DNA of 64,000 bases from Pteria penguin (lineage: Eukaryota > Mollusca > Bivalvia > Pterioida > Pteriidae). Within the stretch, counting starts at the first letter, position 1. Each line of letters starts with the position of its first letter. Location of the stretch: positions 55,491,739-55,555,738 of the forward strand of contig CM068584.1 in the NCBI GenBank assembly GCA_035048485.1, given 5' to 3'. The notes under the pieces were generated by a model. It ran no database searches, was not told where the DNA came from, and was given only the letters and a program-made list of their open reading frames with translations. A program made the translations under genes and the position numbers. This document shows, piece by piece, positions 1 through 10,369 of this stretch.

Positions 1-385
1 GCATATTTGACATGACATATAAAAATCCAGAGGTGTTGTGTTTTGAGCTTTCTAATACTAAGCTTTATACAACAGCTAACTCATTAGCATATTTGGTATG
101 AAATATAGAAAATCAAGAGGTGGAACTGTGATTTGAGCCTTCTAATACGAAGCTTTATACAGCAGCTAGCTCATTAGCATATTTGCTATGAAATATAGAA
201 AATCAAGAGGTGGAGTTGTGATTTGAGCCTTCTAATACTAAGTTATATACACCAGTTGACTCATTAGCATATTTGGTAGAAGTATATAGAGAAATAAGGG
301 ATGTGCTTTACATGAGAGAGGAGGTGGAGCTTTACGTGTCTGTGAGCCTTCTAATACTAAGCTATAGGACAACAATGGCTCTACT
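1..385. repeat. ~90-bp tandem repeat, about four copies
   Basis: Units begin with GCATATTTG at about 1, 88, 178 and 268, so the period is 90 bp. Each contains TGAGCCTTCTAATACTAAGC and an AGCTAACTCATTAGC-like segment. The repeat at 21.8-22.15 kb has a different period but shares the GAGCCTTC(T/C)AATGCT core, so the two arrays are probably related. There is no coding capacity. Confidence 0.8.
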
Positions 386-508
386 GTTTTCAACCCTGCA
401 TATTATTACTACTTTTAAATGTTAAGATAATTAAAGAAACAAATTTTAAAAATGAAAAAAAAAACCGCATGAATGATTTATGATTGATTTGTTTTTCTTA
501 CATTGAAG

Positions 509-1007
509 TGAAAATGATTCAGAGGAGTATAAAGAGTAAGTTTCCTTTTTTCCGAATTGTCATAGTAATTTCTTGATTGAAACTTTGTTATTTAAATGCG
601 AAAAGTATGTTATACTTTATTAGTACTTCACTTATGCCATTATAAATTTATAGAGAGAAGAACAAGGGGATGTGAGTATTACCCATCATTTATTTTGAAA
701 TCATTATCTAAAAATGTATGTATACACTATTTCGTTTACTCCTAACTCTTTAGTGTTGTGTGTGAATTATAGGTATTATGCCTTTATCTTATATATATAT
801 ATATATATATATATTTCCATTTTCAGTAAAAGAAAAATGGATCAAGATTCCGACGGTATGTATCTCATATAATTTCTGTTTCCATTACATTCTTTCCATT
901 ATTAAAATTCATTATCTTCATAATTATTTTCTACTTTCTTGTATATAAACATTTATTTTTTTTTTTCAGATCAAACACCACCAACAAACAGATACTTTGA
1001 ACTTTAA
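509..1007 (+). CDS. micro-exon gene, 3' part, four short exons
   Basis: Unrecognised protein. Four GT-AG exons with mutually consistent phases are visible: 509-535, 654-671, 827-855 and 970-1,007. Their acceptors follow good pyrimidine tracts and their donors read GTAAG, GTGAG and GTATG. Together they encode the last ~37 residues of a very acidic and lysine-rich tail, ending TPPTNRYFEL and a TAA stop at 1,005-1,007. The first visible exon begins in mid-codon, so the 5' part lies upstream, possibly outside the window. A short alternative start (ATG at 837) would give an 18-residue peptide. Exons of 18-29 nt are unusually small. The second copy near 23.2-23.7 kb has lost a splice site and its frame. 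Confidence 0.55.
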
Positions 1008-1269
1008 TTTAAATTTAATATTTCAATATTAAAATTTTTACATTTTGTATTATGTGTTATTGTTTATCATTCGTTTGGATTTCTTTGGAAGTTTGATGGA
1101 TATACATGGATGTTATTTTTGATACACACGAGTCGTAAGTAGAACTTACTTATTGTATTATTTTCTGTTTAATGATACATATTCTCAATTACTCCTTATT
1201 TCTTTTTACGTCACGCCATGATCATTTCATGATACAAGAGATGTATCATTAAGCTTACCTTACATGTCA

Positions 1270-2031
1270 TTATATGTAACGATAATAAATAAGGTATAAC
1301 ATTATCATAAGTGTTGTTCGAACCTTAACATCATTAACAGTCATTAATGATTTCAAACTGTTCCACATTCTGGTATTCAAGTGTACACCTTCATCGATAG
1401 GTTTCATTTCTTCACTGTTTGTCGTGAAGTACTTTCTAATATTTACCGTAGAGTACGTAATGTTTACAGACACGATAATGTTCTGGGAGAGCATCCATTG
1501 TCTTTCGGATGTTAAGGAATCTCGTTGTCTGTAAATGCCATCTATCTCTTCGCTGAATAAATTCAGAGTTATCCAGTCATAGACTGACAACACAACACCA
1601 AGTTTAGTGGGGTAAAATTTCCCACGTCCCGAATAGCGGCGGTACTTTCTTAAGTGAAAAGTCAAGTCCTTGTTTTGTTGTGCCGATAGATAAAAATCTT
1701 GTTCTATATCTAATTGACATAGTTGATTTGTTGGGGTACTAGGATCGTACATAGGTTTGGGTATCTCTCTGACTAAAGTTTCAGCCATGTGTCGTTTCCT
1801 TTGTAATCGTAATACATGTATAAAATACGGGAAGACAGTTGATCGACACCAGGCCAATTCCGTTAAGAACTTAATGGTTTGTTGTATTGGAGTATTCTGT
1901 TCCAATATCTTGTCCTTTTGTTCGACAGACATAACGCCATATTGAATTAATGCGTCTACGGCTTTGGACACCAGCAATATTTGACACAAGATGCCTTTTT
2001 CCCTCATGACCATATCATATGTGGACGACAT
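1270..2031 (-). CDS. CARD-domain protein, 253 aa
   Basis: Residues about 5-95 look like a caspase-recruitment domain of the death-fold superfamily: six amphipathic helices with the ILEQNTPIQQ turn and FPYFIHVL before the last helix, ending MAETLV. CARDs make homotypic contacts in apoptosis and innate-immune complexes. Residues 96-253 are a second, unrecognised region (KYRRYSGRGKFYPTKLG, then TSERQWMLSQNIIVSVNITYS). The start at 2,031 gives the full domain. The last ~35 residues are not conserved in the second copy, so the natural end or a splice donor may lie near 1,390. It is intact here and frameshifted at 24.2-24.9 kb. Whether it inhibits or promotes host signalling cannot be read from the sequence. 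Confidence 0.72.
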   Translation of the reverse strand: MSSTYDMVMREKGILCQILLVSKAVDALIQYGVMSVEQKDKILEQNTPIQQTIKFLTELAWCRSTVFPYFIHVLRLQRKRHMAETLVREIPKPMYDPSTPTNQLCQLDIEQDFYLSAQQNKDLTFHLRKYRRYSGRGKFYPTKLGVVLSVYDWITLNLFSEEIDGIYRQRDSLTSERQWMLSQNIIVSVNITYSTVNIRKYFTTNSEEMKPIDEGVHLNTRMWNSLKSLMTVNDVKVRTTLMIMLYLIYYRYI

Positions 2032-2216
2032 TTTGTATAGTATTCTCAGTTACGGCATTTTAACGTTTAAGACTCTCACTTTTATATCATCATGCTATAG
2101 TAACCCCTTTATCCGTTATCCTCCAATAGATGTTATAGTTTTTCGGTGACGTTTTTGATCGACGGACCTCTTTTATTCGGGTAAACACCTTTATCCGTTA
2201 TCATTCAATAGATGTT

Positions 2217-2772
2217 TGAGACATGGGAATTTCCAATACGTCACGCCCCCATTGTATCTGAGACAATAGAGAGACAAAAGAACCGCGCCCTGTAGCGTTA
2301 CCCACTACTTCTCGAAGCTTGATTTGCTCGTCAGACGCAGGAGCCCTCTTTTGGCGTTAACTAGTTTAAAATAAATATGCAGACGTATGATTTCTATAAA
2401 TTTCCTCGTAATGATAAAAATTAAGCATTTATAACAATAGTTGGAAAGTTCTTGACAAGAATTTATATCTTAAAATAAATCATAAAGTTCTGTTATGAAC
2501 TCCAGGATGATTGCTTATCACTATTTTAATATGTAACCCATACTCCTCGCAGGGTCTTTGAGAATGTCCTACTTTCCTTGGAGCGTTCTTGAAAGAGCAG
2601 ACCCCATCGTATACTGCTCCGTGTCAGGATAACTACACTCCCTAATATTTACTATTATTGTGCTATAACATTTTGACGGCAAAGTCAGGTGGCGATCCTC
2701 AACAAATAACGCAATGGACGTATGTAATAACTGAAAGTATTTTATCAGTTTCCTTCTGTTGTTTCCTTACGT
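2217..2772. other. non-coding stretch, partly repeated downstream
   Basis: No gene is visible. The part from about 2,652 to 2,770 (GCTATAACATTTTGACGGCA onward) is also found at 25,786-25,890, just beyond copy 2 of the CARD unit. Both copies of that unit therefore sit in related flanking DNA, with different insertions between. Confidence 0.6.
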
Positions 2773-3177
2773 TGTTACCCCAATCTTTTTGCGTGCTCGT
2801 GCTATGGTCACCATATTTTCCGATGTTATTGTATTAATCGCCCTATAAGCATGTTTAATATACTCAAACAACAGGTGTTACTGACACTTTGAGGTAGAAA
2901 ACATGCTTTATAAGGTAAAACTACCCGTTTCTTACCTAACAAAGAGAGGGTCTTAAAGGGAATTCACTCATTCAATATTATAGCAGCGGGTTATATATAC
3001 AGTAAATGGATAAAGAACATTCGTATTACTGATAAAATCTTTAATCTACAACAATTGACACAATCTTTCCATTGTTATATCTACAATTTACGGGATCGAG
3101 GACGTATTTTATTATCTCCTGTAAGTACCCTTTGACCTCTATCCATAGCGACACCGGAATACGTTTGCATCAACCCA
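2773..3177. repeat. 405-bp LTR-like terminal repeat, copy A
   Basis: The sequence starts TGTTACCCCAATCTTTTTGC and ends GCATCAACCCA. A second copy of the same length lies at 59,735-60,139. The TG...CA ends and length suit a solo LTR, but I found no convincing target duplication at either copy, and no internal domain is attached. It abuts the decayed Gypsy 3' LTR. Confidence 0.55.
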
Positions 3178-3224
3178 AATTTTTACAGCGTGTAGATTGT
3201 CTTACATGGTTGATTGTACTGTTT

Positions 3225-3405
3225 GTTCTTTCTTCAGCATTTAGGCCTCATTTGATTTTCGCATTTAAGCCACATCAACAGAATACGTCATTACAGTTTG
3301 CTTCACATTTATTTACTCATCCAGGCAATTACAAGCACATGGTATTACAAGACAACACTAATGAAAATATTTCGTACTTAATCACTTCTATACAGATACA
3401 CTACA
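3225..3405 (-). repeat. Gypsy 3' LTR, truncated
   Basis: Homologous to 7,750-7,927 and 13,370-13,546. It starts (minus) at 3,405 with TGTAGTG, directly after the polypurine tract. Confidence 0.75.
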
Positions 3406-3425
3406 TTCTTCCCCTTTTTACTCGA
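3406..3425 (-). other. polypurine tract of the Gypsy element
   Basis: On the minus strand this reads AAAAAGGGGAAGAA immediately before the LTR start TGTAGTG. That is the expected position for plus-strand priming. Confidence 0.75.
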
Positions 3426-4092
3426 AACATACATACATAAATTGCTACATAGAATCAAACACTATAAAGATAAAACTTTAACCATTTTGAAGAATGTAAA
3501 ACACAGACCTTGCTGAAGATCGGTCTACTACTTGTAATTATATCAATCAAATGAAAAATGACAGACATATTTCAACAATTAAATATTTCCATTCCATTTT
3601 ACTTAACCTTTTTACCTTAGAATTACTTTTTGAATTACATGTATTTCACTCTACAAGAAGAAATACTCAAATTTTAACTTTATAACCAAATACATGTACT
3701 TCTGGTACATTCCATGATAAAATATCATTATAGTCCAAGCAAAATTGTATGTATCATCGGAAAGTATGACAGTTTCTAGCGTCTCTCACTCAAAATGAAA
3801 TCTTTAAATCGACCTGGCAATTTGTTTCACCCTTACTGGCCTACAAATGTTGCCTTCTGCCTGAGGCTGTACATTACTCTGATTAGATATTTCCTCAAAT
3901 ACATCAATTTCAACATCAGTGTCAACATGACTGTCATCATACACCATTTGATACATCAATATCATCATTTTCAATAGAAACATTTTCACATGACATAACA
4001 CTTTCTACGTTTCTGATCTTTGGCTTATTGGCCACTAAAATTGACTTTTCACACTTTTTATGCACATCTGAATTTCCCTTCCTTTCGACAAA

Positions 4093-5427
4093 TTATTTCA
4101 AATGACTGATATTCCTTCGATAGCGAATTCCCTCCTCAGATTGAATTGAAACGCTATTATCATTTTTCGCTAACACTTTGAATGGTTTTGAATGAAAATT
4201 AGCAGACAACTTATTTTGCTTATCTTTCTTTACTAACACTTTGTCACCTATCTTCACTTCACTTTCTATATTTTCGTTTTGCATCGGAATACATTTTTCC
4301 TTTTTCTTTATTTTCTCGGTCGCGATCGAGCACATCAATATCTTCTCTAGTGAATTCCTCTAAAGTTGGTATCTTTGTACGAATTTCTCTCTCCGAACAA
4401 TAATCGAGCCGGACTCTCACCCGTTGTTGTGTGAATAGAAGAACGATACATTAATAGGTAGGTTTGAAAGTCAACTTTCCAATCTCTGTTTTCAGCTTGT
4501 GCAATTTTAAGACGTTTCAGCAAAAAAACGGTTCTGTCGTTCTATTTCACCATTAGCTTGTTGGTACAGTGCAGTAGTTTTCCGATGACTTATTCCATTT
4601 TGTTCGCAATAACGTGTGAAATGATCACTTCGAAATTGAGGTCCATTATCAGTTGTAATCAATATTGGCAAAGCATGCGAGCTAAATATTGTAGTAAGCA
4701 CATCTGTGACTTTCATAACATGAACTTCTAACCATCTTGAGTAGTAAAAGTAAACAAGTAATGTCCCGATGGGAGCGGTCCCATAAAATCGGCAGTTAAA
4801 TATTCCCATGGTTTTGACGGTAATTCCGGTCGTGACATTGCTCTGGGTTTTCAGGTTGTGACACCATTTGGCATCCATAACACGACTTGCAAAATTTTTC
4901 AAGATCTTTGTCCATATGGGGCCACCAAACCTTACTTCTTAACCGTTGCTTCATGCCAACAATACCTGGGTGTCCCTCGTGGGCTAATTGTAATACACGT
5001 TCCCGTAGCGCTAACGGAATTAGTATTCTGGTTCCTCTCAGAATGAGATTTCCAAGGGCACACAACTCTGTTCGCATTGGTAAGTATTGTTTATGTTCCA
5101 AGTTATACCATTTCCCGGATTTCAAACAATTACAAATTTCCTCACATTCCGAATCAGTTTTTGACATTTCATCAATTTCTCCCGTATCCAACGCAACTGG
5201 TACTATTTTATCAACTAGCAATTTCAGGTAAGCTTCTGTTTCATTTTATCGTTTATTTTGATATTCGGCTTCACTAATCGTGATAACACATCGGCAATAT
5301 TCTGTAGTCCAGGTATGTATGTAACTTTATACTTATAGGACTGTAGACGCCACACCCATATTTCCACACGAGCACAGGGATTAGATTTAGGCGAAAAAAT
5401 AAACTGTAACGGTATATGATCTGTCAA
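4093..5427 (-). pseudogene. pol: Gypsy RNase H end and integrase, frameshifted
   Basis: Three frames carry successive pieces. At 5,427-5,224 is the RNase H/connection end (GLQNIADVLSRL). At 5,221-4,796 is the zinc-binding HHCC domain (HEGHPG, then CKSCYGCQ). At 4,902-4,507 is the integrase core with TTDNGPQFRSDHF and, further on, NGEIERQNR carrying the catalytic glutamate. At 4,338-4,093 is the C-terminal SH3-like region (VKIGDKVLVKK ... RRNISHLK). The frames overlap or gap, so no continuous integrase can be made. The first catalytic Asp region is also altered. Confidence 0.85.
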
Positions 5428-5551
5428 TAATTCAAACTCTTTTCCAAATATGTATTGATGGAATTTTTTACATGCCCATACTAAACTAAGTGCTTCTTTT
5501 TCAGTTTGTGAGTATCTGCGTTCTACGTCACTTAGGGTAAAGCTTTCATAG

Positions 5552-6772
5552 CTAATTATTTTTTTTTTTTATTCCGTTTTGATTCTGTATTAAAACAGCT
5601 CCAAGGCCAACTGGACTTGCATCCGCCATGATTTGTGTTTCTGCATAACATCGAAATATGCCAATGGGGTGGCATTTGCTACATTTTATTTGATTGGTTT
5701 GAATGCAAAGTCTTGTTCTGGTCCTCACACATTTCACTCTTTTTGTGTTAAACGGTGCAAAGGTTCAGTGATGGTCGCTAAATCCGGTATGAATTTCTCA
5801 TGAAATTCACCTGTCCAAGAAAAAAGAGGAGTTAAAAAAACTTTTCATTTCCGTAACAGATTGTGGTTCCCGTGTATCAAGTAGATCTTTTACTTTAGTT
5901 TTATCCAATGCAAGTCCTTCCGCAGATGAAACTCCTTCCGCAGACAAAACATGTCCCATAAATTGAATAAATTTCATGTTGAATTGACAGTTGTCTCTAT
6001 TCAAGGTGAGGCTTTTTTCACGCAATCGGTTTAAGGTTCCTGCCATGATCTTCTTGTGTAACTCCATATACCATATTCCTGGTAGATCATGTAATATTTG
6101 CTGTATGACTCGGTTGTATATTTCTGGAGCGCAGCTGATCCCAAGATTAAGCCGTTTATATCTATATCTGCTTAGAGGAGTCATGAAAGTCGTGATCTCC
6201 CTGGAATCTGAATCTTACTCAATTTGATGGTATGTCCATTTGATGTCCAGCTTGGAAAACACTTTACCATCATTTAAGTCTTGTAATAGGTTATCTAGTA
6301 TTGGTACTGGATACCTCTCACGCACAACTGCTTCGTTGGCTTTTCTCATATCAACACTTAATCTAATGTCACCAGTCGGTTTCGGTACTACCACTACTGG
6401 AGAAACACACTTACTTGGTGTCTCAACTTTTTCTATTATATAAAAGTTCTCAAGTTTTTCTCGTAACTTGTAAGGTACTCTACTTGTAGACTGTATAACT
6501 GGTTGAATTGAGGGATCTACGGATATTTTCAACCTATAATCTTTCAATATACCTATCCCTGTGAATATATCTTTGTATTGTTCTAACATCACCTCTGATG
6601 ACGCCGTTTGAAGAACGTTAAGTTGTTCTTGACCCTGTATAGCCAAATTCAATAATCTCGGTTTAATTCCTGTTTCTCTAGCTAATATTGTGCATCCTGA
6701 TTCCTGATTACATAGATATCTGTTACAGTGTAACGACCTGTCGTTGGGACGGTTATGTTTGCTGTGAAACAT
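5552..6772 (-). pseudogene. pol: Gypsy reverse transcriptase, frameshifted with internal deletion
   Basis: At 6,772-6,215 the N-terminal fingers and palm are visible (SPVVVVPKPTGDIRLSVDMR, then VFSKLDIKWTYHQIE). At 6,184-5,807 the palm and thumb follow (YRYKRLNLGISCAPEIYNRV, then QFMGHVLSAEGV). The stretch that should hold the Y-x-D-D active-site motif is missing: sequence runs from LPGIWYM straight to HKKIMAGTLNRLREK. At 5,737-5,552 is the RNase H start (MADASPVGLGAVLIQ). The enzyme cannot be functional. Confidence 0.85.
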
Positions 6773-7019
6773 CCTGCTACTGTAAGCGGTTCTTGGATTC
6801 CATAACTATACGTTCGTTTTGTAGTTTTATGACTTTGACATAAATTCCGGTCTATCACATTCACAGATGCACCCGAGTCAATAACAAAACATCAACTCCT
6901 CCCATATTGACAACAATATCCTCCATCTTGTGGGCTGTTAAAACTATAAATAGATCATTTGAGTCATCTTCTTCTTCAACATTTAATTTCATAGTTTCTT
7001 TCTTCTTATGACCTTTCTT
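6773..7019 (-). pseudogene. pol: Gypsy aspartic-protease region remnant
   Basis: Between the zinc knuckle and the reverse transcriptase the minus strand keeps patches such as MEDIVVNMGG and INVIDRNLC-like sequence, but stops and frameshifts prevent a continuous domain. The protease assignment rests mainly on position. Confidence 0.4.
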
Positions 7020-7531
7020 TTATTTAGTACGGCACAGTTTATCAAACTGTCCTACTTTATGGCATTTACGGCATTTATTTCCTTTCGCCGCACAGCTTGG
7101 ATCTTTTCGCCTATATCCATCTCTACCGCTGGCGTAACACACGCCTTGAAATCCTGACTTAGCGTTTTTCCCACTATTATTGGTAATTTTCCTACTTCTA
7201 ATTATATTTACTGTCGCCGGTTCTTCTGCAGAATTACTAGTGGTACCTTCCATGATGCCGTATCTCCTATCGGCGGCTTCTAAACTCTGTGCTAGAGTGC
7301 GAACCTCTTGTAATGAAATATTATTACGTTCTAACAATTTCCTTCATAATCTGTGGGAGTAGCATTTCTCGATTACCTGATCTCTAATATTTTCTTCTAT
7401 ATTTGTAAAATTACAAAAGTCAGTTTTTTTGACGCGTACGAGTAATGTACTGTTCCACTGTTTGGCAAGCCACCTATATCAGTAAATATTTGTACTAGTT
7501 GTACAACTTGTATCGGTTCAGCATCCGCCAT
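7020..7531 (-). pseudogene. gag: Gypsy gag remnant with zinc knuckles
   Basis: The likely gag start codon is at 7,531 (MADAEPIQVV). The frame soon breaks. From 7,337 the C-terminal part reads LERNNISLQEVRTLAQSLEA and then two Cys-rich knuckles. The first is incomplete (CYASGRDGYRRKDPSC), and the second, CRKCHKVGQFDKLC, has Gln where the zinc-binding His should be. It stops at 7,020. Confidence 0.75.
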
Positions 7532-7623
7532 TTTTGCGAGTTTTTGTTTTCCACTTTTTTTTTCAGTTTAGCAAAGTTTCAAAAAACCTTAACTTATCTT
7601 CTTTTTGCAAATGTATGTTAAAA

Positions 7624-7640
7624 ATTCATCCTCGTCGCCA
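7624..7640 (-). other. primer-binding site, tRNA-Ser type
   Basis: The minus strand reads TGGCGACGAGGATGAAT. TGG plus CGACGAGGATG is complementary to the 3' end of an animal tRNA-Ser (acceptor GACGAGG). It lies just inside the 5' LTR. The same site occurs at about 13,224-13,240. Confidence 0.6.
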
Positions 7641-7657
7641 ATTTTATTTTATTTTTT

Positions 7658-7927
7658 GTTATAACATACAATGCTAATTTATAATTGTAACCGTCACCAT
7701 ATGGGTGTAATATTCCCGGCGTGACGTAAAACAACAATCAATCAATGTTCCTTATTCAGCATTTAGGTCTCACTTGGATTTTGCATTTGAACCACATCAA
7801 CAGAATACGTCGTTACAGTTTGCTTCACATTTATTCACTCATCCGGGCAATTACAAGCACATGGTATTACAAGACGACACTAATGAAAACATTTCGTACT
7901 TAATCACTTCTATACAGATCCACTACA
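7658..7927 (-). repeat. Gypsy 5' LTR
   Basis: It begins (minus) TGTAGTGGATCTG at 7,927 and ends near TGTTATAACA, about 18 nt before the primer site. A further copy, with its primer site, is at about 13,258-13,546. Confidence 0.7.
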
Positions 7928-8034
7928 GATAGTAATGGTTTTATTCATGTGGCGTCACTAATTTACATTGCCAAATTGGATTACACGCTCCGCCTTCGCG
8001 ACAGAACACGATATATGCTTAGTCATTAATATTC

Positions 8035-8280
8035 ATGATACCCGCTGATAACCATGGTAAATTTTATGCCATTGTTGGAGTGTCAGGTATAATAAATCTT
8101 TTTTATCGTTTGCCGGCCGTCATTAACCGCGATTGTGCAAAAACCCAAGAATTGTCCGAGAAACTGCGTGCAACATGGCTAGCCAACATTTCCAGGGGTC
8201 AATTCGACCAACTTGCCATATCTCCGCGTATGCTCAGATCATTTTATCACAGTTAAAATCTCGATATTTTTTTGTCTTTT
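8035..8280 (+). pseudogene. THAP-domain exon remnant, copy 1
   Basis: The open frame carries FYRLPAVI and ELSEKLRATWLANISR, typical of a THAP zinc-binding DNA-binding domain. The C-terminal part, VCSDHFITVK with its Cys and His ligands, lies in another frame just downstream, so a frameshift splits the domain. The N-terminal Cys pair is not in frame. Known THAP proteins include P-element-like transposases, so a transposon origin is likely. The related copy is at 13.65 kb. Confidence 0.6.
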
Positions 8281-8699
8281 CATATATTATATGCATGGAA
8301 ATATATTAAATAATTGCCAAAGTTGGTTCCAAACTTCTGGCCAAAGTTCAACAACAAAGCGAATGCAATCGCATGTACAGGTAGATCTACCAGAAATAGT
8401 TACGGTTGGCAATGTGAAAGGTATATCTGTGCAGGTAAAACGCAAAGGTGTACCGAATGATTCTACCTGTGTTCATATCTTCCGAAAACTAAAGGGAAAG
8501 TGTTTCATAACCTAATTACATTAATCATATATGCCAAGCTAGGAAATGACAAAAGTTGCTTTTCATTATTTTTCAATCATGGTGAGCAAAATTATAAATA
8601 CAATCCTTATAAACGGTACTTTTATCGGTTTGTCATGTTAAAACAATATTTAAGGCCTATATTATGAGTAAAATACCCAATGCGGATCCAGAAGTTTCA

Positions 8700-8975
8700 C
8701 ATATTTTAAAGCCAGTGTGTCTTAGTGGATAAGTTGCTCGGCTGGTGATCGAGAGGTCCTGAGTTTGACTCCCGCCCTGAACGCACCGGTATTCTGTCTT
8801 TCGGATGAGAGTAAAAACTGAAGTCCCGTGTCACGGTAGACGTTGCAGTTAAAAAGACACCTCACTGCTTAGAGTGGGGTCCGTTGCAAAGGTCTAAATT
8901 TGTATGCAATGCATCAGGGAGATGCCGTCACCATCCACGTGAAATAATCGTGGAATGACGTAGATCAATAAATAA
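8700..8975 (+). repeat. tRNA-derived SINE
   Basis: A tRNA-like head with A box-like TCTTAGTGGATAAG and B box-like GAGTTTGACTCCC is followed by a ~200-bp body ending in AT-rich CAATAAATAATCAAATA. The 13.22-14.36 kb copy contains only the first ~45 bp of this SINE. Confidence 0.65.
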
Positions 8976-9283
8976 TCAAATATATTTTCTTTATAAAAGA
9001 ATACATGAATGTCATAGTATTCTGCCACAAACAGTATAGTTTGTTTTAATCTTTATTTTGACCAGAACATGACAGAATACATCAATGCATCACAAGATGT
9101 GGGACGATGTCCAGATGCTGTACGCAGCTATGTAGTTGTTGTGTGATGTTGAGGTGATGGTAAAAAGCTGATTGTACAATATAATGGGGTATTAGTGTGT
9201 TCCATGGAAAATTATTTGAAACATCACTTCAGTAAAGAAAGTCTTACAAAATATTAAATGACGATGAATCACCTTAAATCATA

Positions 9284-9695
9284 CACTACCCTCCATAAAT
9301 AAGTACACACTCTTATATTTTTCATATTTTTGGAATTAATTTGACAAAAATGAAAGAAATAAAAATAATTTAGGTATTTTGCTGTTAATATTCACTGAAA
9401 GAACATGTTTATAGTGAAGAAGTGAAGTTTAATAAAACATTTTTTAAAAATCGTATACAAATGCAATACTAATCTATAATGCACATTTAAGTCTAATATT
9501 TTGTGTACCCTCCTCTTGCCCTTACCTCAGCCTGAATACGTTTAAGCATGCTTTTAACAAGTGTTCTGCATCTCCTGGCAGACAAATTGTCCAAACATTC
9601 TATCAGTTAAAATCTAACAACCTAAAATATTGACTTGTTATTTGTTGTCTGTATAGAAAATTCCTCAGGTGGGTACTTATTTATGGAGGGTGGTG
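9284..9695 (-). mobile_element. 412-bp Tc1/mariner-derived element (MITE)
   Basis: Inverted ends CACTACCCTCCATAAATAAG and their complement near 9,668-9,695 are flanked by TA on both sides. On the minus strand around 9,585-9,493 a short frame ends in MLKRIQAEVRARGGYTKY and a stop, which resembles the C-terminus of a Tc1-like transposase. It is therefore an internally deleted autonomous element. Confidence 0.75.
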
Positions 9696-10100
9696 TATAT
9701 ATGTGATTCATGTCTTCAATAATTATATTAATTTCTTCGGTTCACTTTCCGGTCAGTTTGGCTTCAACACTGCTCTTCATATTTTTATGAAATTTGAGAA
9801 TTCCAATCATTCAGCCACCGAAGAGACATAACTTGTCGAAATGCGCATATGGTGCACAAAATTAAAAGGTGTATATGTTCTATATTTATTATATACAAGG
9901 CAATCATGTATTCATTAATTATATACAAGGTTGTCATCAAATATACGAAACACTGTATTGACAGAAACAGATCTCCATACACTGACACTGAATGAAATTC
10001 CATGTGATGAAATTGCTTATTCATAAAGACTTAGACCTTATAAATCATAAGTATATCAATACTCAAATTACCAATAAAGTCTTGCAAATACATAAATTTG
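9696..10100. other. no gene seen
   Basis: AT-rich sequence. A minus-strand frame of 79 codons shows no recognisable feature and I do not consider it real. Confidence 0.5.
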
Positions 10101-10102
10101 CA

Positions 10103-10369
10103 CTATGAAAATCCAGAGAAAAAGACAAGCGAGATAAGACGGAGTTCTTTCAACTCATTATCTATCTTAGCCGCAAACATTCTGCTGATTTTAAAGTCGT
10201 CATCTACGAAATGTCTTTCACAAACACTGGCTATCTTTGACGGTTTATAGTCTTTCCTCTTTATATTACTTAGCCACAACTTTCTTCTAGATGAATCATT
10301 TAGATATGAAGATATTGAAATACCTTGTTCCGTACGCATAGTGCAGTTTTGAGTTGAACATTATACCAT
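10103..10369 (-). pseudogene. THAP-domain fragment
   Basis: From a potential ATG at 10,369 the frame reads a Cys-x4-Cys pair, then SRRKLWLSNIKRKDYKPS and VCERHFVDDDF, which are the core and C-terminal Cys-His signature of a THAP DNA-binding domain. An in-frame TAA at the third codon separates that ATG from the rest; the next ATG (10,339) would lose the first Cys ligands. It is a different THAP lineage from those at 8.0 and 13.7 kb. No downstream exon was identified. Confidence 0.7.

Larger units (their letters stand above)
415..2216. repeat. 1.8-kb direct repeat, copy 1 (CARD unit)
   Basis: This block is collinear, in the same orientation, with 23,147-25,073. Homology starts at TTTAAATGTTAAGATAATTA and ends at ATCATTCAATAG in both copies. 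It holds a micro-exon gene on + and a CARD gene on -. Copy 1 keeps both reading frames open, while copy 2 has lost both. Part of the copy 1 span, about 1,310-1,390, is unalignable with copy 2. Because it carries genes and sits beside Polinton-type sequence in copy 2, it is more likely a piece of a mobile element than a host duplication. Confidence 0.8.
3225..7927 (-). mobile_element. decayed Gypsy (Ty3-type) LTR retrotransposon
   Basis: Read on the minus strand, the element has a 5' LTR (about 7,658-7,927), a primer-binding site, gag, protease, reverse transcriptase, RNase H, integrase, a polypurine tract and a 3' LTR remnant (about 3,225-3,405). Both LTRs begin TGTAGTG (minus strand). The 3' LTR matches the 5' LTR only over its first ~180 bp; its far end is lost next to the 405-bp repeat. 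Coding is broken by many frameshifts and small deletions. No env-like gene is present. Confidence 0.85.
7620..8745. repeat. 1.1-kb segmental repeat, copy 1
   Basis: Collinear with 13,220-14,356: primer site, Gypsy LTR, a spacer and a THAP exon are in both. Homology stops in a SINE at GTGCTCGGCTGG, where copy 2 is cut by the Polinton junction. Confidence 0.8.

Noticed and set aside
3072..3440. 122-codon plus-strand frame
   Set aside because: It spans the 405-bp repeat and the Gypsy LTR, so it is chance open sequence across two repeats.
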